NCBI GenBank assembly: GCA_934102355.1 | Contig: CAKOSO010000007.1 | Coordinates: 1 to 54,702, forward strand | Source of the DNA: an uncultured Bacilli bacterium | GTDB lineage: Bacteria > Bacillota_I > Bacilli_A > RF39 > UBA660 | Direction of reading: 5' to 3' | Length of the DNA: 54,702 nucleotides | Shown: piece by piece, positions 43,771 to 53,004 of the stretch | How the letters are laid out: every line of letters starts with the position of its first letter | How positions within the stretch are numbered: position 1 is the first letter of the stretch | Made by a program: the position numbers and the translations under genes | The notes under the pieces: generated by a model | Told to the model about the DNA's origin: nothing | The model's database searches: none | What the model saw: the letters and a program-made list of their open reading frames with translations, nothing else

Positions 43771-45024
43771 TTATTTTTCAATCAATTTTATGTTTGCACC
43801 AACATTAACTAGTTTTTCAATTATTTTGTCATAACCTCTTAGTATATGTTCAGCATTTTCTATAGTTGTTCTTCCTTCTGCTATTAACCCTGCTATTATC
43901 ATAGCAGCTCCTGCTCTTAAATCTGTTGCTTTTACTTTTTTACCTTTTAATTTTGTTATTCCAGTTACGATGGCTTTTCTATCATTACATTTGATATTTG
44001 CCCCCATTTTATTTAAATATGGAACATGCATAAATCTATTTTCATATATATTTTCTGTTATTACTGATTTACCTTTACATTGTGTTAAGAATACTGAGAA
44101 TGGTTGTTGTAAATCTGTTGCAAAACCTGGGAAATAGTATGTGCTAATGTCAGTATGAGTAAGCTTTGCTTTTGAATTACACATTATATAATCAACACCT
44201 ATTTCTATATCTGCTCCTGCTTCTTTCATTTTTGAAGTTAGAGCTTCTATATGTGATGGAATTATGTTATCTATTTTTAAATTCTCTCCAAGTAATGCTC
44301 CAATTATAGTATATGTTCCAGCTTCTATTCTATCGGGTATTATTTCTGCAAAACCACTAGATAATTTTTCAACACCCTTTATTTTTATAACACTTGTTCC
44401 TGCACCTTTTATGTTTGCACCCATGCTGTTTAAGAATGTTGCTACATTTACTATTTCTGGTTCTCTAGCTGCATTTTCTATGGTTGTTGTACCTTCAGCT
44501 TTTGTTGCTGCTATCATCAGATTTATTGTTGCACCAACTGATGCTACATCTAAGTATATGTTTGCACCTTTCAATTTTTCTGCTTTTATCTTATATTTAT
44601 CTTTTTTCTCTTCAACTACTGCACCTAATTTTTTAAACCCCTCTAAGTGAATATTTATAGGTCTTTTACCAATGTTACATCCACCTGGAAAGTACATTTC
44701 TACTTCTTTATATTTTGCAAGTAACGCTCCCATAAAGTAATATGAAGCTCTTAATTTTTTAGCTATTCCCTCTGGAATAGATTTATTTTTCATATTTTTA
44801 GTATTGATAATAATTGATTCAGTAGCCCTTTTTACTTTTACATTTAAAAATTCCAAAATTTCTTCTAGTGCATCTATATCGGAAATTTCCGGAACATTAC
44901 AAATGGTTACTTCTTCGTCTGTTAAAATTGCTGCAGGAATCAAAGCTACAGCAGCATTCTTAGCACCACTTATTCTTATTGTTCCAGTTAGTTTTTTATC
45001 ACCATTAATAACTACTTTTTTCAT
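43771..45024 (-). CDS. murA: UDP-N-acetylglucosamine 1-carboxyvinyltransferase
   Basis: A 417-residue enolpyruvyl transferase with SGAKNAAV near the start and the catalytic loop PGGCNIGKRP, Cys116 (a Cys, so the fosfomycin-sensitive type). It makes the first committed peptidoglycan precursor. It lies upstream of rpmE-rpiB-DUF1146-spoIIQ-mbl on the same strand. Confidence 0.97.
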   Translation of the reverse strand: MKKVVINGDKKLTGTIRISGAKNAAVALIPAAILTDEEVTICNVPEISDIDALEEILEFLNVKVKRATESIIINTKNMKNKSIPEGIAKKLRASYYFMGALLAKYKEVEMYFPGGCNIGKRPINIHLEGFKKLGAVVEEKKDKYKIKAEKLKGANIYLDVASVGATINLMIAATKAEGTTTIENAAREPEIVNVATFLNSMGANIKGAGTSVIKIKGVEKLSSGFAEIIPDRIEAGTYTIIGALLGENLKIDNIIPSHIEALTSKMKEAGADIEIGVDYIMCNSKAKLTHTDISTYYFPGFATDLQQPFSVFLTQCKGKSVITENIYENRFMHVPYLNKMGANIKCNDRKAIVTGITKLKGKKVKATDLRAGAAMIIAGLIAEGRTTIENAEHILRGYDKIIEKLVNVGANIKLIEK

Positions 45025-45140
45025 GTCTTCTCCTAACTATAACAAATTGTTATTTAATCTAACTTAGTATATGTCATATTTTGTATTTTTGTCCCAAGTT
45101 ATTACTACATATATATTACTATAAAAAGTAGTTTTAAACA

Positions 45141-45180
45141 AGAAAAAAGCAATAAATTGTTATTTCCAATTATTGCTTCT
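45141..45180 (-). terminator. terminator of the envelope-protein operon
   Basis: GCAATAA(TTG)/(CAA)TTTATTGC arms end in TTTTTTCTTG on the minus strand just behind the 45186 gene. Confidence 0.75.
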
Positions 45181-45185
45181 TATTA

Positions 45186-47021
45186 TTACTTACAACTATT
45201 AACAGTGTCTTCAACACCTGTTCTTACCCAACCACCTAATTTCTTCTTTTCTGACCAGGAATATTCTACTGTTGTTACGTCTTTATATGTCTTAGTTGGA
45301 TTTTTACTTATAGTACTAGAAGTTGTTTTATTACATTTCTTACCATTTAGTGTGTAAGATGCTGGGCATGTGTATCCGACTAATACTGATTCATTTTTCT
45401 TATAGCATTTATCTCCACTAACTACATAACCTGCTGGACATGTATAAGATATTAATTCTTTAACTTTAGTTATACATTTTTTACCTTTTAATGTTCCAAC
45501 ATCACATGTATATCCTACTATTACTGATTCTTTTGAATAACATTTATCTCCACTTAATGTATATTTTTTATCAGTTGGACATGAATATGTAGTTTTTGTA
45601 TCAACGCTTTCTACCTCTCTTCTAACAAAGCTATAACCTTGATTGATTAAGTTAGTATCATTAGCAAGATTTGACCATTTTGTATCATATGTAGCTTCTT
45701 TTGTTACTGTTCTTGTCTTTGTGCGATAATAGTATGTATATTTTTCTATTATTTCTTGTTTTACATCGTATCCTACAAATGATTTTTTAACTCCATAAAC
45801 TGGAATTTGTTTTAATGCTACGTCATCACATGTTACTGATAAACCTAATGTTCTTTCATATTCTGCAATAGTATAAACTGGTCTTAAAGTACATGTTCCA
45901 TCACATTGTTCATAGTTAATTGCTACAACTTGGTATGTTGTTGAAGCTGTTGATTCCGGAATTGTATAAGAGTTATAACGTCTAACTTCTTTGTATGATC
46001 CAGCTTGATATAAGTTTCCAGTTTGATCATCCATGAAGTAATTATATTTTGTACAAACATATTGACTATAATATCCAATTAAATTATCGTATGTTACTTG
46101 ATAAATTGGGCTATTTTTATCAACTGTTTTCTTTGTTGTAGTTGTTTTTTTAGAACCATTCTTTTCATTCCATACTAGTTCTTGTTTTCCCCAGATTATA
46201 TTATCACTTGATGTATATTCTTTATTTTCAGACCAATCTGACCAAGCACTGTATTCTCTTGCAGTTCTTCTTTCATATAAATATTTATATGTTGTATTAG
46301 TAACTGTTGTTGCTATGGCGTCAACATATTTACTATCTGTATCATATACTGGTGTTGCGTCTTTTTCTTTAGTTTTCTCTTCATAGTTTGGTGTTGCGTC
46401 TTTTGTATCTGTTGTTGTGTCATATACTGGTGTTGCATCCTTTGTATCTGTTTGATATGTTGTTTTGTAACACATATTATCTTTCTTGTAGTATCCTTGT
46501 TCACAACTTAATTCTTCAACTCTTTTTGTCATATCTCTTTTAAATTGATATCTTTTTATTTCTTTACAATTGTTACATGATCCACAGTCTTGATCACATT
46601 TTCCTAATCCATTACAGTAATTAGTACAACCTAAATATTTAATTATATAAGCTTCTTCTTCATCACATGATAAATATGTTTTTAATTCATATTCATCTTC
46701 ATTTTTTGTTACAGATACATATGATTTATTTAAATTACATAAATTACCATTTCTATCTGTAAATGCAAGAATTAACTTTTTATCAATCATTTCTTTTAAA
46801 GTGATTGTTTCTACATCACCTATCTCTTTAGGTAATCTATCATTAGTGAAATATGCTTCACCTGCTTCTTGCATTCTATTTATATTATTTGTGAATACAT
46901 CATCAAATAGTCTTTTAAAATAACTTTTTGTTGGAAATAACCAAACTAAAACAAAAATTAATAATATTACCAATAGTACATTTACTAATAATCTTCTAAT
47001 AAAACTACTTTTGCTTTCCAT
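45186..47021 (-). CDS. large membrane-anchored Cys-rich repeat surface protein
   Basis: A 611-residue protein with an N-terminal membrane anchor (about 10-28), a Cys-rich cluster at about 150-168, three KDATPxY repeats (about 193-225), many Tyr/Thr-rich beta segments and a C-terminal array of about four YTCPxx...GxKCY repeats (about 480-590). The cysteines suggest disulfides outside the cell. The function is unknown; the modular Cys repeats resemble adhesin or matrix modules. Its ATG shares one base with the upstream stop (TAATG), so it is coupled to the 47021-48847 gene. Confidence 0.7.
   Translation of the reverse strand: MESKSSFIRRLLVNVLLVILLIFVLVWLFPTKSYFKRLFDDVFTNNINRMQEAGEAYFTNDRLPKEIGDVETITLKEMIDKKLILAFTDRNGNLCNLNKSYVSVTKNEDEYELKTYLSCDEEEAYIIKYLGCTNYCNGLGKCDQDCGSCNNCKEIKRYQFKRDMTKRVEELSCEQGYYKKDNMCYKTTYQTDTKDATPVYDTTTDTKDATPNYEEKTKEKDATPVYDTDSKYVDAIATTVTNTTYKYLYERRTAREYSAWSDWSENKEYTSSDNIIWGKQELVWNEKNGSKKTTTTKKTVDKNSPIYQVTYDNLIGYYSQYVCTKYNYFMDDQTGNLYQAGSYKEVRRYNSYTIPESTASTTYQVVAINYEQCDGTCTLRPVYTIAEYERTLGLSVTCDDVALKQIPVYGVKKSFVGYDVKQEIIEKYTYYYRTKTRTVTKEATYDTKWSNLANDTNLINQGYSFVRREVESVDTKTTYSCPTDKKYTLSGDKCYSKESVIVGYTCDVGTLKGKKCITKVKELISYTCPAGYVVSGDKCYKKNESVLVGYTCPASYTLNGKKCNKTTSSTISKNPTKTYKDVTTVEYSWSEKKKLGGWVRTGVEDTVNSCK
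45330..45600 (-). repeat. tandem Cys-module repeats in the surface protein
   Basis: Four related modules of about 25 residues with the pattern Y-[ST]-C-P-x(4-8)-G-x-K-C. They are imperfect at DNA level, so they look old. Confidence 0.6.
46335..46455 (-). repeat. KDATPxY short repeats
   Basis: Three copies encode a T(K/E)KDATPVYDT-like unit at spacings of about 50-60 nt, with nearly identical DNA (GGTGTTGCGTC on the plus strand). This suggests recent expansion by slippage. Confidence 0.75.
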
Positions 47022-48847
47022 TATTTTCTCCCCCTAACCATTTCTTTTTCTGATTCTTCCATTTGTTCTTCAATTATTTCTTCTATTTCTTCATCTTCAG
47101 GTATATTTATTGACGGTGTTACTTTTGGAACTTCTAGTCCGTTATCTTCTTTAGTTAATTCTTCTTTCTTAGTTGTTTCTTGTTCTTTATTTGGTATTGT
47201 TTCTTCTTTCTCAGTTATAGTTGTTCCAGATTCAGTTCTTCTACTTGCTTCATACTCAACTATTCCATCTGTATATCCTAGAATTACACCTTTTCTACTT
47301 CCTTCTTTAAATCCTTGCATGTATGAGTCTTTATATGATTCATTATATTCTATTGTTAAATTGAAGTCATCGATTGATACTTTCTTACCATTTTTTGCAA
47401 CGCGTTTTCTTGTTTCTTCATAGGTTTTACTGTATCCATCTCTTAATCCTTGAGCTTTTATTTTTTCTCTTTGGTTTGCTTCTTTAACTGTGATTTTCTT
47501 TTTCTCACCATTAGGCATTGTGTATTCAACCATTTTCTCATTTAAAGCTTCTTCTTCTTGTCTTTTTACTTCGCCTTTACCAACATTTTTAATTGCTGTA
47601 TCTCTATCAACTTTTGTACTATTGTTGTTATTTATTACTTGATTATTATTTTTATTTTTATTTATTAGATCTCCAGCTAAATTTATATCTCTACCTAATG
47701 CTTTGATGTTTTCTTTATCCATCTTTTCAGGTAAAATCATTAATACTTTTGAAGATTTTTCTGCTTCTGTTTGATCTTCTATACCTTTTATTTCGTTTTT
47801 AATATTGTTGCATGTATTTGTTTCATTATGTTTTACTATTTCTTCATAAAGATCTGTTGGAATTAGTCCTTTTGCATATGCTGCAGGAACTAGTGATGTT
47901 TCAATTAGTCCTACTGCTTCACTATATTTTTCTGTTGGAGTATCAATCTTATCGCTGTAAAGAATATCTTTTAAGAATGCTTGTAATTTTTCTTTATTTT
48001 CTACAGTTTGATTAATATTTGCTTCTAGTAATAACTGTTCAAATCTATCAAAATATGTTTTATTTTCTTCATCTTTGAATAGTTTAGATATTCCTGAAGT
48101 TTCTGTGGCACGCATATAATATGTAGCTAATACTCTTGAAGCATCTGTATATTTATTTGAAAATCTTTCAGAATTGAACTTATCTTTTCCTTCAAAAATA
48201 TTTGCAAATGTTTCACTTGTTAATGTGTCAGCATTTAAATAAACAAATAAAGCTTCTACTTCTTCAGCTGTTAAGAAAAGTTTATTTTCTCCGTCATAAT
48301 CTTTGTAGATTGAATTAGCAGCATTTTCGTTAAAGTATTTTTGAAATTCATTCATGCTTAAGTATGCATCTTTTTGTCCATTATCTTTTAACTTTTCAAT
48401 TATTTCATTAACAGTTAAAGATTCAAATTCATTTGTTGATATTTTTATATCTCGATTATTATCATCTTTTCTGTTTTTATTTAGACATCCTACCGTTGCA
48501 CCAGCAGTGATTCCAGCTGCTACTGTTATTGCTGCTGCAGAAGTTAATATCTTCCCTTTTTTGTTTTTTTCTTTTCCAGATTCTTTTTGTTCTTCAGTTG
48601 CTTTAGTTTTTGATTTATCAAGCTTTTCTGATTTAAGGATTTTTACCTTTTTCTCTTTTGATAAAACCTTTTGCCATTCATTTTTTAATTCTTCATAAAG
48701 TATTGCGTCTTCATTTTTTACCTTATTTCTCTCTTCTGATGTTTTGAATGGAATTATTTCTCCATATGCTTTTACATAGTTAATATCTCGAATAAATTTT
48801 TCATCAGTCTCTGTTTGATCTACATAGAAAATTATATTTTTATTCAT
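47021..48847 (-). CDS. single-span membrane protein with charged coiled-coil tail, unknown function
   Basis: A 608-residue protein. The start at 48847 (MNKNIIFYVDQTETDEKF) has AAGGGGG 7 nt upstream. A cytoplasmic, Lys/Glu-rich N-terminus of about 100 residues precedes one membrane span (about 107-126, rich in Ala/Gly), a helical extracellular region, a segment LRDGYSKTYEETRKRV...YKDSYMQGFKEGSRKG resembling DxYxxG-type helical repeats, and a very acidic tail. It is co-transcribed with the Cys-rich surface protein, so the two may act together at the envelope. No catalytic motif. Confidence 0.6.
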   Translation of the reverse strand: MNKNIIFYVDQTETDEKFIRDINYVKAYGEIIPFKTSEERNKVKNEDAILYEELKNEWQKVLSKEKKVKILKSEKLDKSKTKATEEQKESGKEKNKKGKILTSAAAITVAAGITAGATVGCLNKNRKDDNNRDIKISTNEFESLTVNEIIEKLKDNGQKDAYLSMNEFQKYFNENAANSIYKDYDGENKLFLTAEEVEALFVYLNADTLTSETFANIFEGKDKFNSERFSNKYTDASRVLATYYMRATETSGISKLFKDEENKTYFDRFEQLLLEANINQTVENKEKLQAFLKDILYSDKIDTPTEKYSEAVGLIETSLVPAAYAKGLIPTDLYEEIVKHNETNTCNNIKNEIKGIEDQTEAEKSSKVLMILPEKMDKENIKALGRDINLAGDLINKNKNNNQVINNNNSTKVDRDTAIKNVGKGEVKRQEEEALNEKMVEYTMPNGEKKKITVKEANQREKIKAQGLRDGYSKTYEETRKRVAKNGKKVSIDDFNLTIEYNESYKDSYMQGFKEGSRKGVILGYTDGIVEYEASRRTESGTTITEKEETIPNKEQETTKKEELTKEDNGLEVPKVTPSINIPEDEEIEEIIEEQMEESEKEMVRGRK

Positions 48848-48952
48848 AATTTTTCCCCCTTGTAAATTGGATGCCATTTATTGTACTACGGAAGTCGAAG
48901 AAAGTCAATATTAATCTCGTTAATTAACCTCTTTTCAATTTGCTTGTTTTAG

Positions 48953-48961
48953 TGATATAAT
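48953..48961 (+). promoter_or_regulatory. extended -10 promoter of the TasA-like gene
   Basis: TGATATAAT gives an extended -10; no clear -35 lies 17 nt upstream. It sits about 27 nt before the first start codon of the plus-strand gene. Confidence 0.5.
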
Positions 48962-48987
48962 GTTTGTGATATGGTAAGGTAAAGGGG

Positions 48988-49608
48988 ATGGACTATTTGA
49001 AAGATAAAGATCTAAAAATATATATCATGATAGCGCTTGCAGTTATAGTATTAATTGTAGGTGTTGGTTATGCTTTTTTCTCTACTACATTAATTATTAG
49101 TGGAAGGGTTACTACTAGAAAATCTTCTTGGAGTATAAAGTTTGCTAATTTAAGTGATGCAATACTATATAATACTCAATATGGGTCTCAATCTGGTGCT
49201 ATTGAAGTTGTAAAACCTGAAATAAATGGTAATGATACTGTTATAAGTAATTTTGAAGCAATATTTACAAATCCTGGTGATACTATTTCTTATCAATTTG
49301 ATGTTGTAAATTCTGGAACATTTAATGCAGAAATTTCTTCTTTTAAATTACCAAATCCAATATGTACAGGTACTGGTAATAATGCTACAATAGATGCTAA
49401 AAATGTATGTAATCATTTAGTGTATACCTTAAAATATACTGATGGAACTGATGTAAAAGTTGGTGATAAGTTAATGGCGCAAGAAAATAACACCAAAAGA
49501 ATGGTGTTAACGCTTACATATAAAGATGATATAACAACCTCTGAATTTCCAGTTAATGATGTTGAAATATCTAATTTGGGATTCCCAATAGTATATTCAT
49601 CTATGTAA
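48988..49608 (+). CDS. TasA/camelysin-like secreted or anchored surface protein
   Basis: A 206-residue protein with an N-terminal hydrophobic segment ending GYAFFSTTLIISG, the pattern of SipW-type signal regions, and a beta-rich domain (NPGDTISYQFDVVNSGTF, TYKDD, VEISNLGFPIVY). TasA and camelysin proteins form fibres or surface layers. No signal peptidase gene lies beside it. The ATG at 48988 or the TTG at 48997, which fits the AAAGGGG site better, may be the start. A decayed C-terminal copy lies at 12718-12840. Confidence 0.65.
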   Translation: MDYLKDKDLKIYIMIALAVIVLIVGVGYAFFSTTLIISGRVTTRKSSWSIKFANLSDAILYNTQYGSQSGAIEVVKPEINGNDTVISNFEAIFTNPGDTISYQFDVVNSGTFNAEISSFKLPNPICTGTGNNATIDAKNVCNHLVYTLKYTDGTDVKVGDKLMAQENNTKRMVLTLTYKDDITTSEFPVNDVEISNLGFPIVYSSM

Positions 49609-49612
49609 TATG

Positions 49613-49634
49613 AAGACCTTTTGGTCTTTTTTAT
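49613..49634 (+). terminator. terminator after the TasA-like gene
   Basis: AAGACC/GGTCTT arms with a TTTT loop followed by TTTTTTA on the plus strand; it lies between convergent genes. Confidence 0.7.
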
Positions 49635-49876
49635 TTCACAAATCCATCTAGATCTTTAGGTACTTTATCTTCCATTATGGTATTTATAATTTTATCCTCT
49701 TTTTCTTTTGAAACGTCTTTTCCAGTTATTTTACTTATTGATTTTATCACATCTCTTAATGCTGTTTCATTTTTCATGTTATCACCTTGTAGTTTTTCGG
49801 CAAGAGACATTATTGTATCTTTATCAACATTAGTCTTCTTTTCTATTTTTTTAAAAAATCCATCGCTTAATTTCAT
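49631..49876 (-). CDS. spoVIF: stage VI sporulation protein F
   Basis: An 81-residue protein that matches SpoVIF: GFFKKIEKKTNVDKDTIMSLA, RDVIKSISKITGKDVSKEKE and the C-terminal VPKDLDGFV. In Bacillus it is a mother-cell factor needed for normal spore coat assembly. It follows der; the ribosome site lies inside a hairpin. Confidence 0.88.
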   Translation of the reverse strand: MKLSDGFFKKIEKKTNVDKDTIMSLAEKLQGDNMKNETALRDVIKSISKITGKDVSKEKEDKIINTIMEDKVPKDLDGFVK

Positions 49877-49879
49877 TTA

Positions 49880-49917
49880 AAAATCCTCCTACAATAATCT
49901 ATGTAAGAGGATTTTGT
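49880..49917 (-). terminator. der terminator-like hairpin that also covers the spoVIF ribosome site
   Basis: AAAATCCTC/GAGGATTTT arms (49907-49915 and 49880-49888) form a 9-bp stem with an 18-nt loop and a T5 tail. The 3' arm carries the AGGAGGA site of spoVIF, 7 nt before its ATG. Confidence 0.6.
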
Positions 49918-49920
49918 TTG

Positions 49921-51234
49921 TTACTCTAAGTCATTTTTATTTTTAAATTGTAAGATAATTGGTGTTCCTTCTAAATCAAAGTTTTCTCTTATCTTATTCT
50001 CTAAATACCTTTCATACGAAAAGTGTACTAACGTTTTATCATTAACATTAAATACTATTTTTGGAGGTTTTACTCCTTCTTGATGAGTATAATATATCTT
50101 TAATCTTCTTCCTTTGTAAGATGGTGCTGGATTTAATTGATAAGCTTCCATAATTATATTGTTTAAAAGGCTTGTTTTAATTTCTTTTGTTATATTATCT
50201 CTAACTTTCTTTACTTCTGGCATTAAAGTATGAATTCTTTTTTTGGTTAATGCTGATAGGAATACTACTGGTGCATAAGGTATAAACTGAAATTCATTTC
50301 TTATCTTATCAGTAAATGTTTTTAAGTCTTTTTCTTTTTCTGTAACTGTATCCCATTTATTAACAACTATTATAATTCCTTTTCCGGCATCTTTAGCATA
50401 ACCCGCTATATGTTTATCGTGCTCTATAATACCTTCTTCTCTATTAATTACTAAAAGACAGATATCTGACCTATCAATAGCTCTCATACTTCTTAACAGG
50501 CTATATTTTTCTATTGCTTCAAATACTTTACCTTTTTTTCTCATTCCTGCTGTATCGATTAATGTATAATCTTCTTTATCGTATTTGAAGTCAATATCAA
50601 CTGCATCTCTTGTAGTTCCAGCCACATCACTTACGATTAATCTTTCTTCATTTATTAATGCATTTACTAATGAACTTTTACCTACATTTGGCCTTCCAAT
50701 AACACAAATTTTAGTTTTTGTTGTATCTTTGGGTTCTTGTTTTTTAAAACCTTCTACTATTTCTTCTAGTAGATCTGCCATACCTAAATTTTGTTCTCCA
50801 GATACTTCAATATATTTGTCAAAACCAAGTTCATAGAAATCATAAATATGATTTTTTGCTTCTTTAGAGTCAGTTTTATTTATAGCTACTATTACTTCTT
50901 TATTAGCTTTTTTTAACATATCTCTTACTTCATAGTCGTTTCTAGTTAGTCCTTCTTTTCCATCTACTACGAAGACTATTTTATCTGCTTCTACTATTCC
51001 TATTTCTACTTGTGTTTTTATTTCATCATTAAATAATTCTTTAGATACATCTATTCCACCTGTATCTATAACATTAAAGCTTACTCCTTTATATGTTGCC
51101 TCTCCATATATTCTATCTCTTGTAACTCCAGGAGTATCTTCAATAATTGAAATTTTTTTACCTACTATTTTATTAAATATTGTACTTTTACCTACATTTG
51201 GTCTTCCTACTATACAAATTGTTGGCTCTTTCAT
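49921..51234 (-). CDS. der: ribosome biogenesis GTPase Der (EngA)
   Basis: A 437-residue tandem GTPase: G1 motifs GRPNVGKSTIFN and GRPNVGKSSLVN, G3 DTGGID and DTAGMRKKGKV, G4 NKTD and NKWD, and a C-terminal KH-like domain. It is required for 50S assembly. RBS AGGTGAT. Confidence 0.97.
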   Translation of the reverse strand: MKEPTICIVGRPNVGKSTIFNKIVGKKISIIEDTPGVTRDRIYGEATYKGVSFNVIDTGGIDVSKELFNDEIKTQVEIGIVEADKIVFVVDGKEGLTRNDYEVRDMLKKANKEVIVAINKTDSKEAKNHIYDFYELGFDKYIEVSGEQNLGMADLLEEIVEGFKKQEPKDTTKTKICVIGRPNVGKSSLVNALINEERLIVSDVAGTTRDAVDIDFKYDKEDYTLIDTAGMRKKGKVFEAIEKYSLLRSMRAIDRSDICLLVINREEGIIEHDKHIAGYAKDAGKGIIIVVNKWDTVTEKEKDLKTFTDKIRNEFQFIPYAPVVFLSALTKKRIHTLMPEVKKVRDNITKEIKTSLLNNIIMEAYQLNPAPSYKGRRLKIYYTHQEGVKPPKIVFNVNDKTLVHFSYERYLENKIRENFDLEGTPIILQFKNKNDLE

Positions 51235-51289
51235 AAAATCACCTCAAATCTACTTTATTATATCAGAAAAGTTAGATAGTTTCTATATT

Positions 51290-51835
51290 TTATATTTTTG
51301 TTATTGTAAATACTATCTCATTTGAGTTATTTACTGCAAATGTTTTTCCTATTGCTTTTCCACCTATTGTTAGTGCTGATATCAAACTTGTAACTATTAT
51401 TGTTGGGATAAGTACATTTATTTCTAATAATGATGCCATTTTAACTGCTATAGTGATGCCACAACTACCAGATACAACACCACATATATCTCCAATTACA
51501 TCGTTACAAAATGATGATGCTTTTTCTTTATTCTTTATTAGTTTAATTGCTCTTTTTGCACCTTTTATTTTTTTTGTCGCCATAGCATGAAACATTTTTT
51601 CTTCCGCTGTTGTTATAGCAACTCCAATTATATCAAATACAATTCCTAGAGCGATAAATAGTATTACTAATACAATATTTATAACTATAAGTGTATTTGG
51701 TAGTATTAATTCTGACAACAATGATAGTAAAGCTGAAATTAATAATGCTGATGTACTAACTATTATTATCCATTTTTTATCAGCCTTTTTTGATTTTGTT
51801 TTTGTTTCCATCTTTTTTAAATCTTTAATTTTCAT
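51290..51835 (-). CDS. oapA: OapA-like membrane protein (CNNM/CorB-like), probable OLE RNA partner
   Basis: A 181-residue protein with four membrane spans (about 22-42, 49-72, 112-137, 139-158) and a conserved cytoplasmic loop TTAEEKMFHAMATKKIKGAKRAIKLIKN, as in the short CorB-like proteins found beside OLE RNA genes. OapA binds OLE RNA and brings it to the membrane; OLE complexes are linked to magnesium and stress responses in Bacillus halodurans. The gene lies about 30 nt downstream of the RNA on the same strand. RBS GGAGG 5 nt before ATG. The name rests on context and loop pattern. Confidence 0.7.
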   Translation of the reverse strand: MKIKDLKKMETKTKSKKADKKWIIIVSTSALLISALLSLLSELILPNTLIVINIVLVILFIALGIVFDIIGVAITTAEEKMFHAMATKKIKGAKRAIKLIKNKEKASSFCNDVIGDICGVVSGSCGITIAVKMASLLEINVLIPTIIVTSLISALTIGGKAIGKTFAVNNSNEIVFTITKI

Positions 51836-51865
51836 ATATCCTCCAATATTTCAATATAAAAAAAA

Positions 51866-52450
51866 GAAATGGCTATTTATATAGTTAACTTTACGCCTTA
51901 GGTCAAGTTGGATTTCCCTATCTTTTACTTTCCGTTACCAGTAAAGCAGTTCCCTTTTAAAAAAGATAGTAGAGTGTCACCACTTCTACGACTTGATTGC
52001 CACTTAGTACGCACTGTAATCCTATAAAATGTCACTCTAGAGGTTTTCCCCATAGATATATTATTATTAATACTCTTTTGCAGTTATAGTTTCAATTCGT
52101 TACGTTTATTATATTTTTGCCAAAATATAATAAAATCAAATATTCCAAATAACCACTCAAGTCTAGCTACTCTATTCATAACTTTCGCCACAAAATAGGT
52201 TCTTCTTAGTTCGTAGATAGTCCATCAAGTTTTCTGTATAGGCAAATCTACAAATTTAAGTCTCCACGAATTATGGGTCGTATTCATATGCCATTATGAG
52301 CGCCCATATATTCTTAACCCTCAGCATCCACCCCAAACTGGGCGTAAGAGGCAAACACCAAGGACTTCACAGATGTGCTATTTAGCGGATTTTTAGCCCC
52401 GCCTTCATAATAAATTATCAACTAGAATAATGTGCCAATTCATTCAAGAT
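51866..52450 (-). ncRNA. probable OLE (ornate, large, extremophilic) RNA
   Basis: A region of about 585 nt with no coding potential, more GC-balanced than its surroundings and full of paired segments. Nested stems are 51903-51908 with 51991-51996 and 51918-51926 with 51961-51969. It has a consensus promoter and T-rich 3' end and is followed by a membrane-protein gene of the OapA type. Length and gene context match OLE RNA. It lacks the RNase P P4 signature and any tmRNA-like tRNA domain. ROOL-type RNA is the remaining alternative. Confidence 0.68.
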
Positions 52451-52456
52451 GCTAAC

Positions 52457-52485
52457 ATTATATCACATTTTTTTAAAAAATGCAA
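52457..52485 (-). promoter_or_regulatory. promoter of the OLE-like RNA
   Basis: On the minus strand, TTGCAT (52480-52485), a 17-nt spacer ending TGTGA, and TATAAT (52457-52462). It begins directly behind the LysM gene stop and predicts a start at about 52450. Confidence 0.85.
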
Positions 52486-52486
52486 G

Positions 52487-52936
52487 TTATACTCTTCTAT
52501 ATACTATTAGTTGTCCTGGTAATAAGTATATGCTTCTGTTACTATATACAATGTTTTGTGGATATGTTTTAAAGTATTCCGATACGCTTTCTATTGTATC
52601 ACCTGTTGTTGTAATATATGCTCCTACACCTTCTTTTGGTATTAACAAAATTTGATCAGGATATATGTATTCATCGGTATCCAATCCATTTATTTGTGAT
52701 AATGTATCTACACTCATATTTGCTTCTTTTGCTAAATTATATAGTGTATCTCCTTTTTTTACTTTGTAGTAATTAAATATATTAGTAGGTGCTGTGGGAA
52801 TATTTAAAATATCATTTTCCTTTAATGTGTATGGCTCTTTTAAACTATTTAACTTTATTATATCTATTACTGGTATGTTATATTCATCAGCTATAGATTC
52901 TAAAGTATCTCCTTTTTTTATAATATAAGTATCCAT
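52487..52936 (-). CDS. protein with three LysM domains
   Basis: A 149-residue protein made almost wholly of LysM units: YIIKKGDTLESIADEYNIP...ILNIP, YKVKKGDTLYNLAKEANMS...ILLIP, and a more degenerate YITTTGDTIESVSEYF...GQLIVY. No signal peptide is present, as in spore cortex/coat LysM proteins such as SafA or SpoVID made in the mother cell. LysM binds peptidoglycan GlcNAc chains. A spore role is suggested by the other spore genes but is inference. Confidence 0.85.
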   Translation of the reverse strand: MDTYIIKKGDTLESIADEYNIPVIDIIKLNSLKEPYTLKENDILNIPTAPTNIFNYYKVKKGDTLYNLAKEANMSVDTLSQINGLDTDEYIYPDQILLIPKEGVGAYITTTGDTIESVSEYFKTYPQNIVYSNRSIYLLPGQLIVYRRV

Positions 52937-52971
52937 ATAATCCTCCCCAATATAATTATATGAATAGCAAT

Positions 52972-52998
52972 AAAAAAAATCCCTAAGGATTATTTTTA
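52972..52998 (-). terminator. terminator of tRNA-Ser
   Basis: A short AATCC/GGATT hairpin with a TTAG loop followed by TTTTTTTT on the minus strand, between the tRNA and the LysM gene. Confidence 0.7.
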
Positions 52999-53004
52999 AA
53001 TTTA

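Noticed and set aside
51866..52450. RNase P RNA or tmRNA
   Set aside because: No RNase P P4 core (GAGGAAAGTCC type) and no tRNA-like acceptor with encoded CCA or tag frame; the neighbouring OapA-like gene favours OLE RNA.
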